From Parvibaculaceae bacterium (GTDB lineage: Bacteria; Pseudomonadota; Alphaproteobacteria; Parvibaculales; Parvibaculaceae), in contig JAPWJY010000008.1 in the NCBI GenBank assembly GCA_028283765.1, positions 1-64,000 of the forward strand: a DNA stretch of 64,000 nt. Reading direction: 5' to 3'. The notes under the pieces were generated by a model that was given only the letters and a program-made list of their open reading frames with translations, had not been told where the DNA came from and did not search any database. Positions 24,263 through 32,990 of this stretch are shown in pieces (position 1 is the first letter of the stretch; every line of letters begins with the position of its first letter). A program made the translations under genes and the position numbers.

Positions 24263-25504
24263 ATGAGTGGAGAGAGTGCAGGACGGGCGCGAGGGATCGT
24301 GGTTGTGGGCGCGGGCCAGGCGGGCGCGCAGGCGGTCGCGAGCTTGCGGACGGGTGGTTACGAAGGCCCGATCACCATGATCGGGGATGAGACCTACGCT
24401 CCCTACCAGCGTCCGCCGCTGTCGAAGAAGTTTCTGGCGGGCGAAATCAGCTTCGACCGGCTCTATATCAAGCCGGTGGAGTTCTATGCCCAGGCGAACG
24501 TCGAGCTTGTGTTCGATACAAGGGCGGCCGCGATCAACCGCGCGGACAAGGAAGTGCTGACCGGCGACGGGCGCGTCTTTCCCTATTCGAAGCTCCTGAT
24601 CGCGACCGGGAGCCGCGTGCGCGAAATCAACGTGCCGGGCTTCGATCTCGACGGCATCCACTATCTGCGCTCCATCGCCGACGTGCAGGGCATCCAGTCG
24701 AAGTTCCGCGAGGGCGCGCGGCTTGTCGTCGTCGGCGGCGGCTATATCGGTCTCGAAGTCGCCGCCGTGGCGAAAAAGCATGGCCTTCATGTGACCGTGC
24801 TGGAAACAGCGGACCGGGTCATGGCCCGGGTGGTCGATCCCATTGTCTCGCATTTCTATGAGCGCGTGCACCGCGCCGAGGGCGTCATCATCGAAACCGG
24901 CGTCACCGTGTCGGGCTTCGAGGGCAATGGCCGCGTTGAGAAGGTCGATTGCGGCGACGGCCGGCTTTACGACGCGGATTTCGTCGTCGTCGGCATCGGC
25001 ATCATTCCCAATACCGAACTGGCGGTCGATGCGGGTCTCCATGTCGAGAACGGCATCGTCGTCGATGAATTCACCCGGACGAGCGATCCCGATATTTTCG
25101 CGGCGGGCGACTGCACCAACCATCCCAATGGCGTCTATGGGCATCGTCTGCGCCTTGAATCCGTCCACAACGCCATCGAACAGGGCAAATCGGCGGCGGC
25201 GGCCATGACCGGCGGCGCGCTGGAATATAATCAGGTGCCGTGGTTCTGGTCGGACCAGTATGACCTCAAGCTCCAGATCGCGGGCCTGTCCTCGGGCTAC
25301 ACGCAGGCGGTCGTGCGCGGCGACCCGGAAGCGGGCCGCTCGTTCGCGGTCTTCTACCTCAAGGATGGCATGCTCATTGCTGTGGATGCGATCAACCGGG
25401 CGCCGGAATTCATGATGTCGAGACTTCTGATCGCGCAGAAGGCGAAGCTTGACCCGGCGCGGCTGCGGGACGAAAGCATCGCCATGAAGCAGATCGTCCA
25501 ATAA
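24263..25504 (+). CDS. FAD-dependent ferredoxin (putidaredoxin-type) reductase
   Basis: A 413-residue NADH-dependent reductase that feeds electrons to a [2Fe-2S] ferredoxin. Residues 11-40 hold the FAD-binding GxGxxG ('IVVVGAGQAGAQAVASLR'), about 145-175 the NAD-binding GxGxxG ('LVVVGGGYIGLEVAAVAKKH') and about 275-285 the second FAD contact 'DIFAAGDCTNHPN'. 'YAPYQRPPLSKKFL' is typical of putidaredoxin and rhodocoxin reductases. The matching ferredoxin follows 53 bases later on the same strand. Together they normally serve a cytochrome P450 or ring hydroxylase, but no such oxygenase lies in this window. It is divergent from hisB, with gggagcggcg before the ATG. Confidence 0.94.
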   Translation: MSGESAGRARGIVVVGAGQAGAQAVASLRTGGYEGPITMIGDETYAPYQRPPLSKKFLAGEISFDRLYIKPVEFYAQANVELVFDTRAAAINRADKEVLTGDGRVFPYSKLLIATGSRVREINVPGFDLDGIHYLRSIADVQGIQSKFREGARLVVVGGGYIGLEVAAVAKKHGLHVTVLETADRVMARVVDPIVSHFYERVHRAEGVIIETGVTVSGFEGNGRVEKVDCGDGRLYDADFVVVGIGIIPNTELAVDAGLHVENGIVVDEFTRTSDPDIFAAGDCTNHPNGVYGHRLRLESVHNAIEQGKSAAAAMTGGALEYNQVPWFWSDQYDLKLQIAGLSSGYTQAVVRGDPEAGRSFAVFYLKDGMLIAVDAINRAPEFMMSRLLIAQKAKLDPARLRDESIAMKQIVQ

Positions 25505-25557
25505 AGATAAAAAGATAAACCAAAGACAAAAACAACAGACGCCAGGCGGAGAGACGA

Positions 25558-25878
25558 ATGACGAAGATTATCTATGTCGAGCACAATGGCACCGAGCATG
25601 AGGTGGATGTGGCCAATGGCCTGACCGTCATGGAAGGCGCGGTCAAGAACATGATCCCGGGCATCGATGCCGACTGCGGGGGGGCCTGCGCCTGCGCCAC
25701 CTGCATGGTGTTCGTGCCGGCCGAATGGGAAGCGAAGATCCCGCCCAAGGAAGACATGGAAATCACGATGCTGGATTTCTGCGAGCATACGCAGGAAAAC
25801 TCCCGCCTCTCATGCCAGATTCCGGTGACCGACGCGCTTGAGGGCATGCGCGTGGAAATGCCCGAATCCCAGCACTGA
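25558..25878 (+). CDS. [2Fe-2S] ferredoxin (putidaredoxin/adrenodoxin type)
   Basis: A 106-residue one-electron carrier. The cluster cysteines lie in '[17 protein letters not shown]' (C-x5-C-x2-C spacing) with the fourth in '[16 protein letters not shown]', which is the ISC-type ferredoxin pattern. The opening '[20 protein letters not shown]' and the acidic stretch 'EEDMEIT'-like '[16 protein letters not shown]' match adrenodoxin-type proteins that couple to P450s. The C-terminus 'VEMPESQH' is short. It is the probable partner of the reductase directly upstream; a purine-rich gcggagagacga precedes the ATG. Confidence 0.95.
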   Translation: MTKIIYVEHNGTEHEVDVANGLTVMEGAVKNMIPGIDADCGGACACATCMVFVPAEWEAKIPPKEDMEITMLDFCEHTQENSRLSCQIPVTDALEGMRVEMPESQH

Positions 25879-25901
25879 TCTCATCTATCCGGCGATAGAG
25901 T

Positions 25902-27026
25902 TCAGTAAATCGGGTCCACGTTGCTGATCTTGAGGGGCCCGAGATAGAGCTTGCCGTCCTTGAAGATCACGGGAAGCTTCACGCGGCCGTCGCTGGCGCC
26001 CTGAAAATTCGAGATGGCGGAGATGCCGGCAAGGGCGAAGCTGGCGTTCTGCCGGGAGACCACGCCCTTGTCCACCAGCGTCTGGACGAAGGCCTGCGGG
26101 TTGATGAAAGCGGCGTCGAGCACGCCTTCCGGGCGGTGCTGCGCATCGAGATGGAGGGAGCCTGACGCCGTCATGTCGAGCGTGCCCCACTTGATGGTGA
26201 GGGCGTCGATGTCGGCGCTGCCTTCCGCCTCGCCCCATTGCTGCAACAGGCCCTTCAGGTCCGTTTCCGGCTGCGCCGGGACGCCGCGCAGCCGCCCCTC
26301 GATACCGGCGAAGCTGAGAGGCGTGTCGAAGAGGGGATTGTTGAGCAGCGGATCGAAGACGGCGTTTTCCAGTTGAAGGGCGACATTGGCGTCGCCGGGG
26401 ATGGAGTCGGCCTCGCCGCCCGAGGGTTCCAGATTGAACTGGGCGCGATCGGCGGTGAGCCCGAGCAGGGGACCGGCATTGTTGGCGTCCTCCTGGGCGG
26501 TCAGGCCATCGCTCAGGTGCAGCTTCTGCAATTCCACCGCCACGCGCCCGAATGAACCGGGCACCACCACATAGCTTGCCCGCGCGGTTTCCGCTGTCAG
26601 ACGCAGCGTATGCTGCTGCGAGGCGTCGCCGCTGCCGGTGAAATAATGCACGGTCTGCTCGCCCTCGGGCAGCACGATGATGTGCTTGAGATTATAGGGC
26701 AGCACCGCCACGGTCAGCTTGCCGCCCTCCCAGTGCCAGTTCGAGGGGGACTGGGGGTCGGCCAGCTCCGGATTCGTGAACGCGCCCTGCATCCGGTAGG
26801 GAAATCCCGAGACCTTGAAATCCTGCCAGTCGGCGGTGAGCCCGGTGCCGTCGCCGGTCTGGCGGAATTCATTGACGCGGCTTTCCAGTATGCCGGCCAT
26901 ATGGTTCCAGAACAGCCAGTAAAGCCCCACGAACACCACCAGCGCGATGGTCGGCAGATAGATGCCCCAGGCGCCCAGACGGCTCTGCTTGCGGGGCGCG
27001 GGTTCTTGCGTTGCTGGCGTGGTCAT
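25902..27026 (-). CDS. DUF2125-domain membrane-anchored protein
   Basis: A 374-residue protein of the alphaproteobacterial DUF2125 family, with no known biochemical role. A short cytoplasmic head is followed by one transmembrane helix (about 24-43, 'IYLPTIALVVFVGLYWLFWN') and a large periplasmic beta-rich domain that includes 'ADWQDFKVSGFPYRMQGAFT', a stretch typical of the family. It ends convergently with the ferredoxin gene and starts 40 bases from the divergent ChaC gene, an arrangement seen repeatedly in related bacteria. A role in envelope or lipid handling is only a guess from the fold type. Confidence 0.85.
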   Translation of the reverse strand: MTTPATQEPAPRKQSRLGAWGIYLPTIALVVFVGLYWLFWNHMAGILESRVNEFRQTGDGTGLTADWQDFKVSGFPYRMQGAFTNPELADPQSPSNWHWEGGKLTVAVLPYNLKHIIVLPEGEQTVHYFTGSGDASQQHTLRLTAETARASYVVVPGSFGRVAVELQKLHLSDGLTAQEDANNAGPLLGLTADRAQFNLEPSGGEADSIPGDANVALQLENAVFDPLLNNPLFDTPLSFAGIEGRLRGVPAQPETDLKGLLQQWGEAEGSADIDALTIKWGTLDMTASGSLHLDAQHRPEGVLDAAFINPQAFVQTLVDKGVVSRQNASFALAGISAISNFQGASDGRVKLPVIFKDGKLYLGPLKISNVDPIY

Positions 27027-27066
27027 GCTTTCCCTAGGCTTTGAAGTCTGATGGTCAGGTTGTCCG

Positions 27067-27621
27067 ATGCAGGATCTCTGGATTTTCGCTTATGGTTCGC
27101 TGATGTGGAACCCGGGTTTCACCTATGAGGAGCGTTTGTCCGCCCGTCTTCATGGTTATCACAGAGCTTTCTGCGTCTACAGCCATGTTCATCGCGGCAC
27201 GCCGGAGCGGCCGGGCCTCGTCTTCGGGCTGGATGCGGGCGGCTCCTGCCGGGGCATCGCCTATCGCGTCGCGGCGGAGCGGGCCGAGGCGACGCGCGCC
27301 TATCTGGAGGAAAGGGAGCAGGTCACTTCCGTCTATCTCGACCGGATCAAGCAGGTCGAACTGATCGGCGGCCCTTCCGTTCCGTCGCTGTGCTTCCTTG
27401 TCGATCGCGCCCACACGCAATATGCGGGCAAGCTCGATTTCGCCACGCAGGTGCGCCTGATTACGGAAGGGGTGGGCAGTTCCGGCCGCAACCCCGACTA
27501 TCTTTTCTCCATGGTGGAGCATCTGCGCGAGATGGGCATCCACGATGTGCCGCTGGAAGCGCTGGCGCGCGCGGTGCATGAGCGCATCGCCAATGCCTCC
27601 GAGGCGGTTGCACCCGGCTGA
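27067..27621 (+). CDS. ChaC-type gamma-glutamylcyclotransferase
   Basis: A 184-residue cytoplasmic enzyme expected to cleave glutathione to 5-oxoproline and Cys-Gly. The substrate loop 'WIFAYGSLMWNPGF' matches the YGSL signature, and the catalytic glutamate lies in 'AYLEEREQVTSVYLDR'. Further family marks are 'RTPERPGLVFGL'-like 'GTPERPGLVFGLDAGG' and 'GSSGRNPDYLFSMVEHLREM'. The start is fixed by the family N-terminus. It is divergent from the DUF2125 gene with overlapping promoter space, and converges on creA. Confidence 0.93.
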   Translation: MQDLWIFAYGSLMWNPGFTYEERLSARLHGYHRAFCVYSHVHRGTPERPGLVFGLDAGGSCRGIAYRVAAERAEATRAYLEEREQVTSVYLDRIKQVELIGGPSVPSLCFLVDRAHTQYAGKLDFATQVRLITEGVGSSGRNPDYLFSMVEHLREMGIHDVPLEALARAVHERIANASEAVAPG

Positions 27622-27647
27622 GAAGCAGCCGGGCGTCCGCTCCTCCA

Positions 27648-28133
27648 TCAGGGCGCCGGCCACGCCATGACCGGCACGCTGGCGATGGCGCTTTCCGGCG
27701 AGCCGTCGATGATCTTGTTGGAGATGGCGAGATAGACCAGCGTGTTCCTTTTGGCGTCCACCAGCCGGTAGACATGGGTGTTCTTGAAGAACACGGAGGT
27801 CTTTTCCGAATAGACCTCCTGCCGGTTCTTGAGGTCGGCCACATTGGTCGAGATGGGGCCGGTCTGGCGGCAGGAGAGCGAGAAGCGGGAAGGGTCTTCG
27901 GCCAGCCCGAAACTGCCGCTGATGCCGCCGGTGCGGGCCTGCGCGATATAGCAGGTGACGCCCGGCACCCTGGGATCGTCGAAAGCGGAGACGCACACCT
28001 TGTCGTTCGCGCCGACGAAACGGAACGTCGTGCTGACGCAATCGAGATCGTCGGCCTTCGCCGGGGACGGAGCAAGGGCAAGGGCGGCCATGAAGGCCGC
28101 CGCCGCGAAAGGGACGAAACGCACAAGGGTCAT
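27648..28133 (-). CDS. CreA-family periplasmic protein
   Basis: A 161-residue secreted protein of the CreA family, whose function is not known. A Sec signal peptide (about 1-26, 'AAFMAALALAPSPAKA') precedes a mature domain beginning 'DDLDCVSTTFRFVGANDKVC', with 'DPRVPGVTCYIAQARTGGIS' and 'RLVDAKRNTLVYLAISNKII', which are typical family blocks. Two cysteine pairs (C-x14-C at the start, then C...C later) could form disulfides. It starts 30 bases after the nrdJ stop on the same strand and may be co-transcribed with it. Confidence 0.9.
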   Translation of the reverse strand: MTLVRFVPFAAAAFMAALALAPSPAKADDLDCVSTTFRFVGANDKVCVSAFDDPRVPGVTCYIAQARTGGISGSFGLAEDPSRFSLSCRQTGPISTNVADLKNRQEVYSEKTSVFFKNTHVYRLVDAKRNTLVYLAISNKIIDGSPESAIASVPVMAWPAP

Positions 28134-28163
28134 CGCGAAGTCCTGTTCAGTAAAAGGAATGGT

Positions 28164-30539
28164 TCACGAACATTTCGAATAGCCGCAGGAAAGGCAGGTT
28201 TCGCAGCCCTCCTGCCGCATCATGGAGCGCTCGCCGCAGCGCGGGCATGACCGCGCCGAAGAAAGATTTTGTCCGTCCTCCGCCCCTGCCGGTTGTTCCC
28301 CGGCATGCTCGCCCGCGACGGCGCGCAGGGGCTCGCTGTGGGAATGGCCGTCCTCGCCTTCGCGGGTGATGAAGCCCGTGTCGAGCATATGCTGTTCGAT
28401 CACCTGGCCGATGGCAGCGAGCAGGCTCGGCACATAGCGGCCCTTCAGCCACTGGCCGCCGCGCGGGTCGAACACGGCCTTCAGTTCCTCGACGACGAAG
28501 GTGACGTCGCCGCCGCGCCGGAACACCGCCGAGATCATGCGGGTCAGCGCCACGGTCCAGGCGTAATGCTCCATGTTCTTCGAGTTGATGAAAATCTCGA
28601 AGGGGCGGCGCCGGTTCTCCTGCACGATGTCGTTGATGGTGATGTAGATCGCATGGTCGCTCTCGGGCCATTTGAGTTTGTACGTGAAGCCCGGCAGGAT
28701 CGTCTCGCGCTCAAGGGGTTTCGACATGTAGACCACGCCGTCGCGCTCGAACATCGGTTCGCGGGCGGGGGCCGCGACGGTCACCGCCGCCGGTTCGGCG
28801 GGAGCGGCCGCCACGGGTTCGTCCAGCGACAGCACCGAGCCGCGCACGTCGCTCGGCCGGTAGGTGGTGCAGCCCTTCAGCCCCTTTTCATAGGCGTCCA
28901 TATAGATGTCGGCGAACGCCTCGAAGCTGATGTCCTCGGGGCAGTTGATGGTCTTGGAGATCGAGCTGTCGATATAGTCCTGCACGGCGGCCTGCACCGC
29001 GATGTGATCGGCGGGGGCGAGTTCCTGCGCGGTGACGAAATAATCCGGCAGGGTGGCTTCCTCGCCGAAGGTTTCATGAAAGAGGTCGAGGGCGAAATCC
29101 GTCACCCTTTCCTCGCGCCTTGTACCGTCCGGCATCAGCACCTTGCGCCTGTAGCTGAGCGCGAACACGGGCTCGATGCCCGACGAGACGTTGCCCGCAT
29201 AAAGCGAGATCGTGCCCGTCGGCGCGATCGAGGTCAGAAGCGCATTGCGGATGCCATGTTCGGCGATCGCCTCGCGCACGTCGGCATCGAGCGTGCGGAT
29301 GGTTTCGCCCGCGAGATAGGCGTCCCGGTCGAAGAGCGGGAAGGGGCCTTTTTCCCGGGCGATCGCGACCGAGGCGAGATAGGCGCTGCGGGAAAGCACA
29401 TGCATCCACTGGCGGATCAGGGCGATGGAGGCGGGCGAGCCGTAGCGCGCGCGGCACAGGATCAGCGCATCGGCAAGCCCGGTCACGCCAAGGCCGATCC
29501 GGCGCTTGGCCCTGGCTTCCTTCGCCTGCTCATCGAGCGGAAAACGCGAGGCGTCGACCACATTGTCCATTGCCCGCACGGCGTCAGCCACGAGTCCGGC
29601 CAGGACCGTCTCGTCGATCCTGGACTTGTCCGTAAACGGATTTTCAACCAGCGCCGCCAGATTGATCGAGCCGAGCAGGCACGCGCCATAAGGCGGCAGC
29701 GGCTGCTCGCCGCACGGGTTGGTGGCGTGGATGGTTTCACAATAATGGAGATTGTTGCGCTTGTTGATCCGGTCGATGAAGATCACGCCCGGTTCGGCAT
29801 AGGCATAGGTCGAGGCGGTGATCTTTTCCCACAGCTCGCGCGCTCTCAGGGTTTTGTATGTCTTGCCGCCGAAACTGAGCGTCCAGCCGGCGTTCGCCTT
29901 CACCGCTTCCATGAACGGGTCGGTGATCAGCACCGACAGGTTGAACATGGTCAGCCGTCCGGGCTCGCGCTTGGCTTCGATGAAGGCTTCGATGTCGGGG
30001 TGGTCGCAGCGCAGCGTCGCCATCATGGCGCCCCGGCGCGAGCCCGCCGACATGATGGTCCGGCACATGGCGTCCCAGACGTCCATGAAGGAAAGGGGCC
30101 CCGAGGCGTCCGCGCCGACGCCGACCACGGGCGCGCCGCGCGGCCGGATGGTCGAGAAATCATAGCCGATGCCGCCGCCCTGCTGCATGGTCAGGGCGGC
30201 TTCGCGCAGGGCGCTGAAGATGTCGCTCATCGAATCCTCGATGGTGCCCATCACGAAGCAGTTGAAGAGGGTGACGCTGCGCCCGGTGCCCGCGCCTGCG
30301 ATGATGCGGCCTGCCGGCAGGTAGCGGTAATTTTCCATCGCCCCGTAAAAGCGGCGGGACCAGTGATCGCGCTGTTCCGGGGCTTCCGGCTCCGCGAGCG
30401 CATCGGCGACGCGCTGCCACGTCTCCTCGACCGTGCGGTCGAGCGGGGTGCCGTCCGCGCTCTTGTAGCGGTATTTCATGTCCCAGATTTCGGACGCGAT
30501 CTTCTGCATGTCTGCCTCGTAAGGGGTACTCGTCAACAT
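28164..30539 (-). CDS. nrdJ: vitamin B12-dependent (class II) ribonucleotide reductase
   Basis: This 791-residue enzyme reduces ribonucleotides to deoxyribonucleotides using adenosylcobalamin, with or without oxygen. Seen in order: a short N-terminus; the barrel with the redox cysteine in 'TLFNCFVMGTIEDSM'; 'PRGAPVVGVGADASGPLSF'; the active-site 'TNPCGEQPLPPYGACLLGSI' with the NPCGE cysteine and glutamate; 'PTGTISLYAGNVSSGIEPVF'; and a C-terminal CxxC-rich tail ('CPRCGERSMMRQEGCETC' then 'LSCGYSKCS') that regenerates the active site. Residues about 570-590 are an Ala/Pro linker. The ATG at 30539 is chosen, but a start at MQKIASEIWD is possible. No class I nrdAB is present here, and no cobalamin riboswitch is evident in the short upstream gap. 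Confidence 0.96.
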   Translation of the reverse strand: MLTSTPYEADMQKIASEIWDMKYRYKSADGTPLDRTVEETWQRVADALAEPEAPEQRDHWSRRFYGAMENYRYLPAGRIIAGAGTGRSVTLFNCFVMGTIEDSMSDIFSALREAALTMQQGGGIGYDFSTIRPRGAPVVGVGADASGPLSFMDVWDAMCRTIMSAGSRRGAMMATLRCDHPDIEAFIEAKREPGRLTMFNLSVLITDPFMEAVKANAGWTLSFGGKTYKTLRARELWEKITASTYAYAEPGVIFIDRINKRNNLHYCETIHATNPCGEQPLPPYGACLLGSINLAALVENPFTDKSRIDETVLAGLVADAVRAMDNVVDASRFPLDEQAKEARAKRRIGLGVTGLADALILCRARYGSPASIALIRQWMHVLSRSAYLASVAIAREKGPFPLFDRDAYLAGETIRTLDADVREAIAEHGIRNALLTSIAPTGTISLYAGNVSSGIEPVFALSYRRKVLMPDGTRREERVTDFALDLFHETFGEEATLPDYFVTAQELAPADHIAVQAAVQDYIDSSISKTINCPEDISFEAFADIYMDAYEKGLKGCTTYRPSDVRGSVLSLDEPVAAAPAEPAAVTVAAPAREPMFERDGVVYMSKPLERETILPGFTYKLKWPESDHAIYITINDIVQENRRRPFEIFINSKNMEHYAWTVALTRMISAVFRRGGDVTFVVEELKAVFDPRGGQWLKGRYVPSLLAAIGQVIEQHMLDTGFITREGEDGHSHSEPLRAVAGEHAGEQPAGAEDGQNLSSARSCPRCGERSMMRQEGCETCLSCGYSKCS

Positions 30540-30629
30540 CGGAAACGGGTCATGCCGTTCGCTTTACGTTCTGAAGAGTCTAGTCCAGAAAGCCTGACGG
30601 CGCGAGACTGGACATGCCTGGCTGGGAAT

Positions 30630-31361
30630 TCAATGCCGGGCGATTTCCCTGCGTCCCTCGGCCAGCAGCCGGGCGGTTGCGGGCTCGATGGTGCCGATCA
30701 ACCGGGCCATGAAAGCCTCGCGCGAGAGACCGGGCGGAATCGGCGGCAGAAACTCCAGCACGATGGTGCCCGGGTGGCGCAGAAAGCGGCGGCGCGGCCA
30801 GTAGAGGCCTGAATTGGTCGCGACCGGAATGCAGGGCAGCTTGAGGTGTTTATAGAGGGCGGCGACGCCGATCTTGTAGTCCGGGGCTGCGTCCGGGGCG
30901 ACGCGGCTTCCTTCGGGATAGATGATGATGGGGCGGCCATTGGCCGATTCGCGCCGGGCGGCGGCAAGCATCTTGCGCAGCGCGCTGGCGTGGGCGCCCC
31001 GGTTGATGGCGATCATCCCGGCCTTGGCCGTGTACCAGCCATAAAAGGGGATGTAGAGCAGTTCGCGTTTCATGATCATGGCGGGGTCGTCGAAAACGGC
31101 GGTTGCGATGATCGTGTCCCACATGGACTGGTGCTTGGCGGCGACCAGCGCCGGGTCCGAGGGCATGAACTCGCGCCCGCGAATTTCATATTTCGTCCCG
31201 GCCAGCACCCGCAGCAGCCAGATCGTCAGCAGCGACCACTGCCGGGAAATCCACATGGCGCCGGACCGCGGCCCCAGAAACAATGGCAGCCCCAGGAATA
31301 CGATGATGACCGAGGCCCCATAGAAGACGAGATTGAACAGGGTTGATCTTAAATAGAGCAA
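30630..31361 (-). CDS. plsC: 1-acyl-sn-glycerol-3-phosphate acyltransferase
   Basis: This 243-residue membrane-bound PlsC-type enzyme acylates lysophosphatidic acid in phospholipid synthesis. The catalytic H-x4-D motif is in 'VAAKHQSMWDTIIATA', the acceptor-binding motif is 'IIIYPEGSRVAPDAAPDYKI', and an N-terminal hydrophobic helix ('LVFYGASVIIVFLGLPLFLG') anchors it. The start is a TTG at 31361, preceded by gggagaccc; no ATG lies nearby in frame. It follows the YdcF gene on the same strand after 48 bases and probably shares the ftsE-ftsX-ydcF transcript, a grouping found in many alphaproteobacteria. Confidence 0.93.
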   Translation of the reverse strand: MLYLRSTLFNLVFYGASVIIVFLGLPLFLGPRSGAMWISRQWSLLTIWLLRVLAGTKYEIRGREFMPSDPALVAAKHQSMWDTIIATAVFDDPAMIMKRELLYIPFYGWYTAKAGMIAINRGAHASALRKMLAAARRESANGRPIIIYPEGSRVAPDAAPDYKIGVAALYKHLKLPCIPVATNSGLYWPRRRFLRHPGTIVLEFLPPIPPGLSREAFMARLIGTIEPATARLLAEGRREIARH

Positions 31362-31409
31362 GAGGGTCTCCCGGGAGTGCGCCAGTGCCGGGGCGCGGGT
31401 TGAGCCTTG

Positions 31410-32051
31410 CTATTGTGAGGCTGTGGGGCCGAAGTGCGCCAGCGTTATCAGATACTTGGTATATTCGCCAATCAGCAGCCGGGTGGTGCCGGGATAGGAC
31501 CACCAGTCGTCGAGATGCAGCGTATCCTGAAACACCGGATAGCCGACAAGCTCGGTCCCGGGCAAGGAGCGGCGCAGCTCCACCAGCGCCCGGGGCAGGT
31601 GATAGACGCTGGTGACGACGATGATTCGCCGGTAGCCGTGCTCATGCACCCAGGCGGCCGTTTCCGCGGCGTTGCCCACGGTATTGATGGCCTTCATGCC
31701 CAGATCGACGCAGCAGTCGAACTGTTTGGTGCCGCCCTTGACCACAGCCTGAAGCTCGCGCTTGTCCACTTCCTGATGGACGCCGGAAATGAGCAGGCGC
31801 TGGCCCTTGCCCTGCTCCAGCAGCCTGTAGGCGCTGCGGATACGGTCCGGGCCGCCGGTCAGGGCGACGATGCCGTCGGCGGCGGCCAGATCCGGCGGCG
31901 GCACCCGGTCGAGGCTCGTGGTGAAAAAGAAGAAGCCCCCGAGATAGGCTGCGACCAGAATCGCCGCCACCGAACCGATGGTGCGCGACAGCCGGTGGGC
32001 AAAGCTGCAGAGGGACGCCTTCTCAGGCTCGGGCGGGCGGTTTTTGCTCAT
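31410..32051 (-). CDS. YdcF-family (DUF218) membrane protein
   Basis: A 213-residue protein with one N-terminal transmembrane helix (about 20-42) and a DUF218/YdcF domain: 'AADGIVALTGGPDRIRSAYR', 'GKGQRLLISGVHQEVDKREL', 'VDLGMKAINTVGNAAETAAW' and 'RIIVVTSVYHLPRALVELRR'. Members such as SanA and ElyC act in cell-envelope integrity; the domain resembles a nucleotide-binding fold but its reaction is unproven. It starts 12 bases after the ftsX stop, so it is almost certainly co-transcribed with the division genes, in line with an envelope role. Confidence 0.9.
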   Translation of the reverse strand: MSKNRPPEPEKASLCSFAHRLSRTIGSVAAILVAAYLGGFFFFTTSLDRVPPPDLAAADGIVALTGGPDRIRSAYRLLEQGKGQRLLISGVHQEVDKRELQAVVKGGTKQFDCCVDLGMKAINTVGNAAETAAWVHEHGYRRIIVVTSVYHLPRALVELRRSLPGTELVGYPVFQDTLHLDDWWSYPGTTRLLIGEYTKYLITLAHFGPTASQ

Positions 32052-32063
32052 GATGCCGGGCGC

Positions 32064-32990
32064 TCACATCATCCGGCCAAGGCCGCGCATCACGGTCATG
32101 CGCGCGGTGATGACCGAGACGAGCGCCGCCATGACCGGCACCAGCAGCAGGGAAGTCAGCGTCCATGGCTGTATCGTGGGCATGGACACAAGAAATGAAC
32201 GTGAGTTCATGGCAAGCGCCATGCCGCCGAAGGCGAGCAGCGAGAGGGCAAGGCCCAGCACGCCGCCGCGCAGCCCGAGCAGCAGGAAATGGCGCTGGAT
32301 TTCCGAGGCGATGAAATTGTCGCGCGCGCCGATCAGATGCAGCAGCTCGACGATTTCATGGTTGGCGAGAAGGCCCGCCCGGGTCGCGAAGGTGACGATC
32401 GCGATGGTCGTGAGCGTGATGATGGCGAGGATGGCATAGGAAAGGCCCTGCGCGGCGTTGGCGGCCCCGTTGATGTCGTCGAGCCATTCGCGGTGGCTGT
32501 CGAGCTTCACGCCGGGCGCGCTTTTTTCAAGCGCCGCCGCCAGCGCGACGAGATCCGGCGGCGCGGCCGTGTCCACGCGCACGTCGATGAGCTGGGGAAA
32601 GGGCAGGTCCTCGCGGGCGATGTCGGCGCCGAGCCAGGGCTGGATCAGGGCGGCCACATCGTCGCGGGTCAGGGTTTTCGCGGTGAGGATGCCCGGCGTC
32701 TTGCTCAGCACGGTGAGCGCCGCGTCGCGCTGCATTTCCGGGTCCTGACCCTCCACCGCGCGGATTTCGACGGTCAGGGCACCTGAAAGCTGGCGGGTCC
32801 AGCTTTGCGTCGCATGGTTGACGGCAAGGACCGCGCCAAGGGTCAGGCTTGCCAGAAAGCACATGGTCGCGATCACCAGCACCAGCGACAGGCCGGTCGA
32901 GCCTGCGGCGGGCATGACGCTCCGGGTTTCGACGAAAAGCCGGGCCAGCAGCGAACGCCGGGCCGTGCCCGTCATGGGAACCTCAACCAT
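32064..32990 (-). CDS. ftsX: cell division protein FtsX
   Basis: FtsX is the membrane subunit of the FtsEX complex, which couples ATP hydrolysis to control of peptidoglycan hydrolases at the division site. The 308-residue protein has the family layout: one N-terminal helix ('STGLSLVLVIATMCFLASLT'), an extracellular domain of about 110 residues ('TVEIRAVEGQDPEMQRDAAL'), then three helices in the C-terminal half. The start at 32990 (MVEVPMTGTARR) overlaps the ftsE stop by 8 bases and implies translational coupling; the open frame continues further upstream inside ftsE. Alphaproteobacterial FtsX is often divergent, as here. Confidence 0.93.
   Translation of the reverse strand: MVEVPMTGTARRSLLARLFVETRSVMPAAGSTGLSLVLVIATMCFLASLTLGAVLAVNHATQSWTRQLSGALTVEIRAVEGQDPEMQRDAALTVLSKTPGILTAKTLTRDDVAALIQPWLGADIAREDLPFPQLIDVRVDTAAPPDLVALAAALEKSAPGVKLDSHREWLDDINGAANAAQGLSYAILAIITLTTIAIVTFATRAGLLANHEIVELLHLIGARDNFIASEIQRHFLLLGLRGGVLGLALSLLAFGGMALAMNSRSFLVSMPTIQPWTLTSLLLVPVMAALVSVITARMTVMRGLGRMM

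Noticed and set aside
30540-30629. Cobalamin riboswitch upstream of the B12-dependent reductase gene
   Set aside because: The gap between plsC and nrdJ is only 90 bases and has no B12-box-like sequence.
28269-30812. 847-codon open frame on the plus strand opposite nrdJ
   Set aside because: It is antisense to a clearly conserved gene, rich in Arg/Gly/His/Asp, and without recognisable motifs. Long antisense frames are usual in GC-rich genomes.
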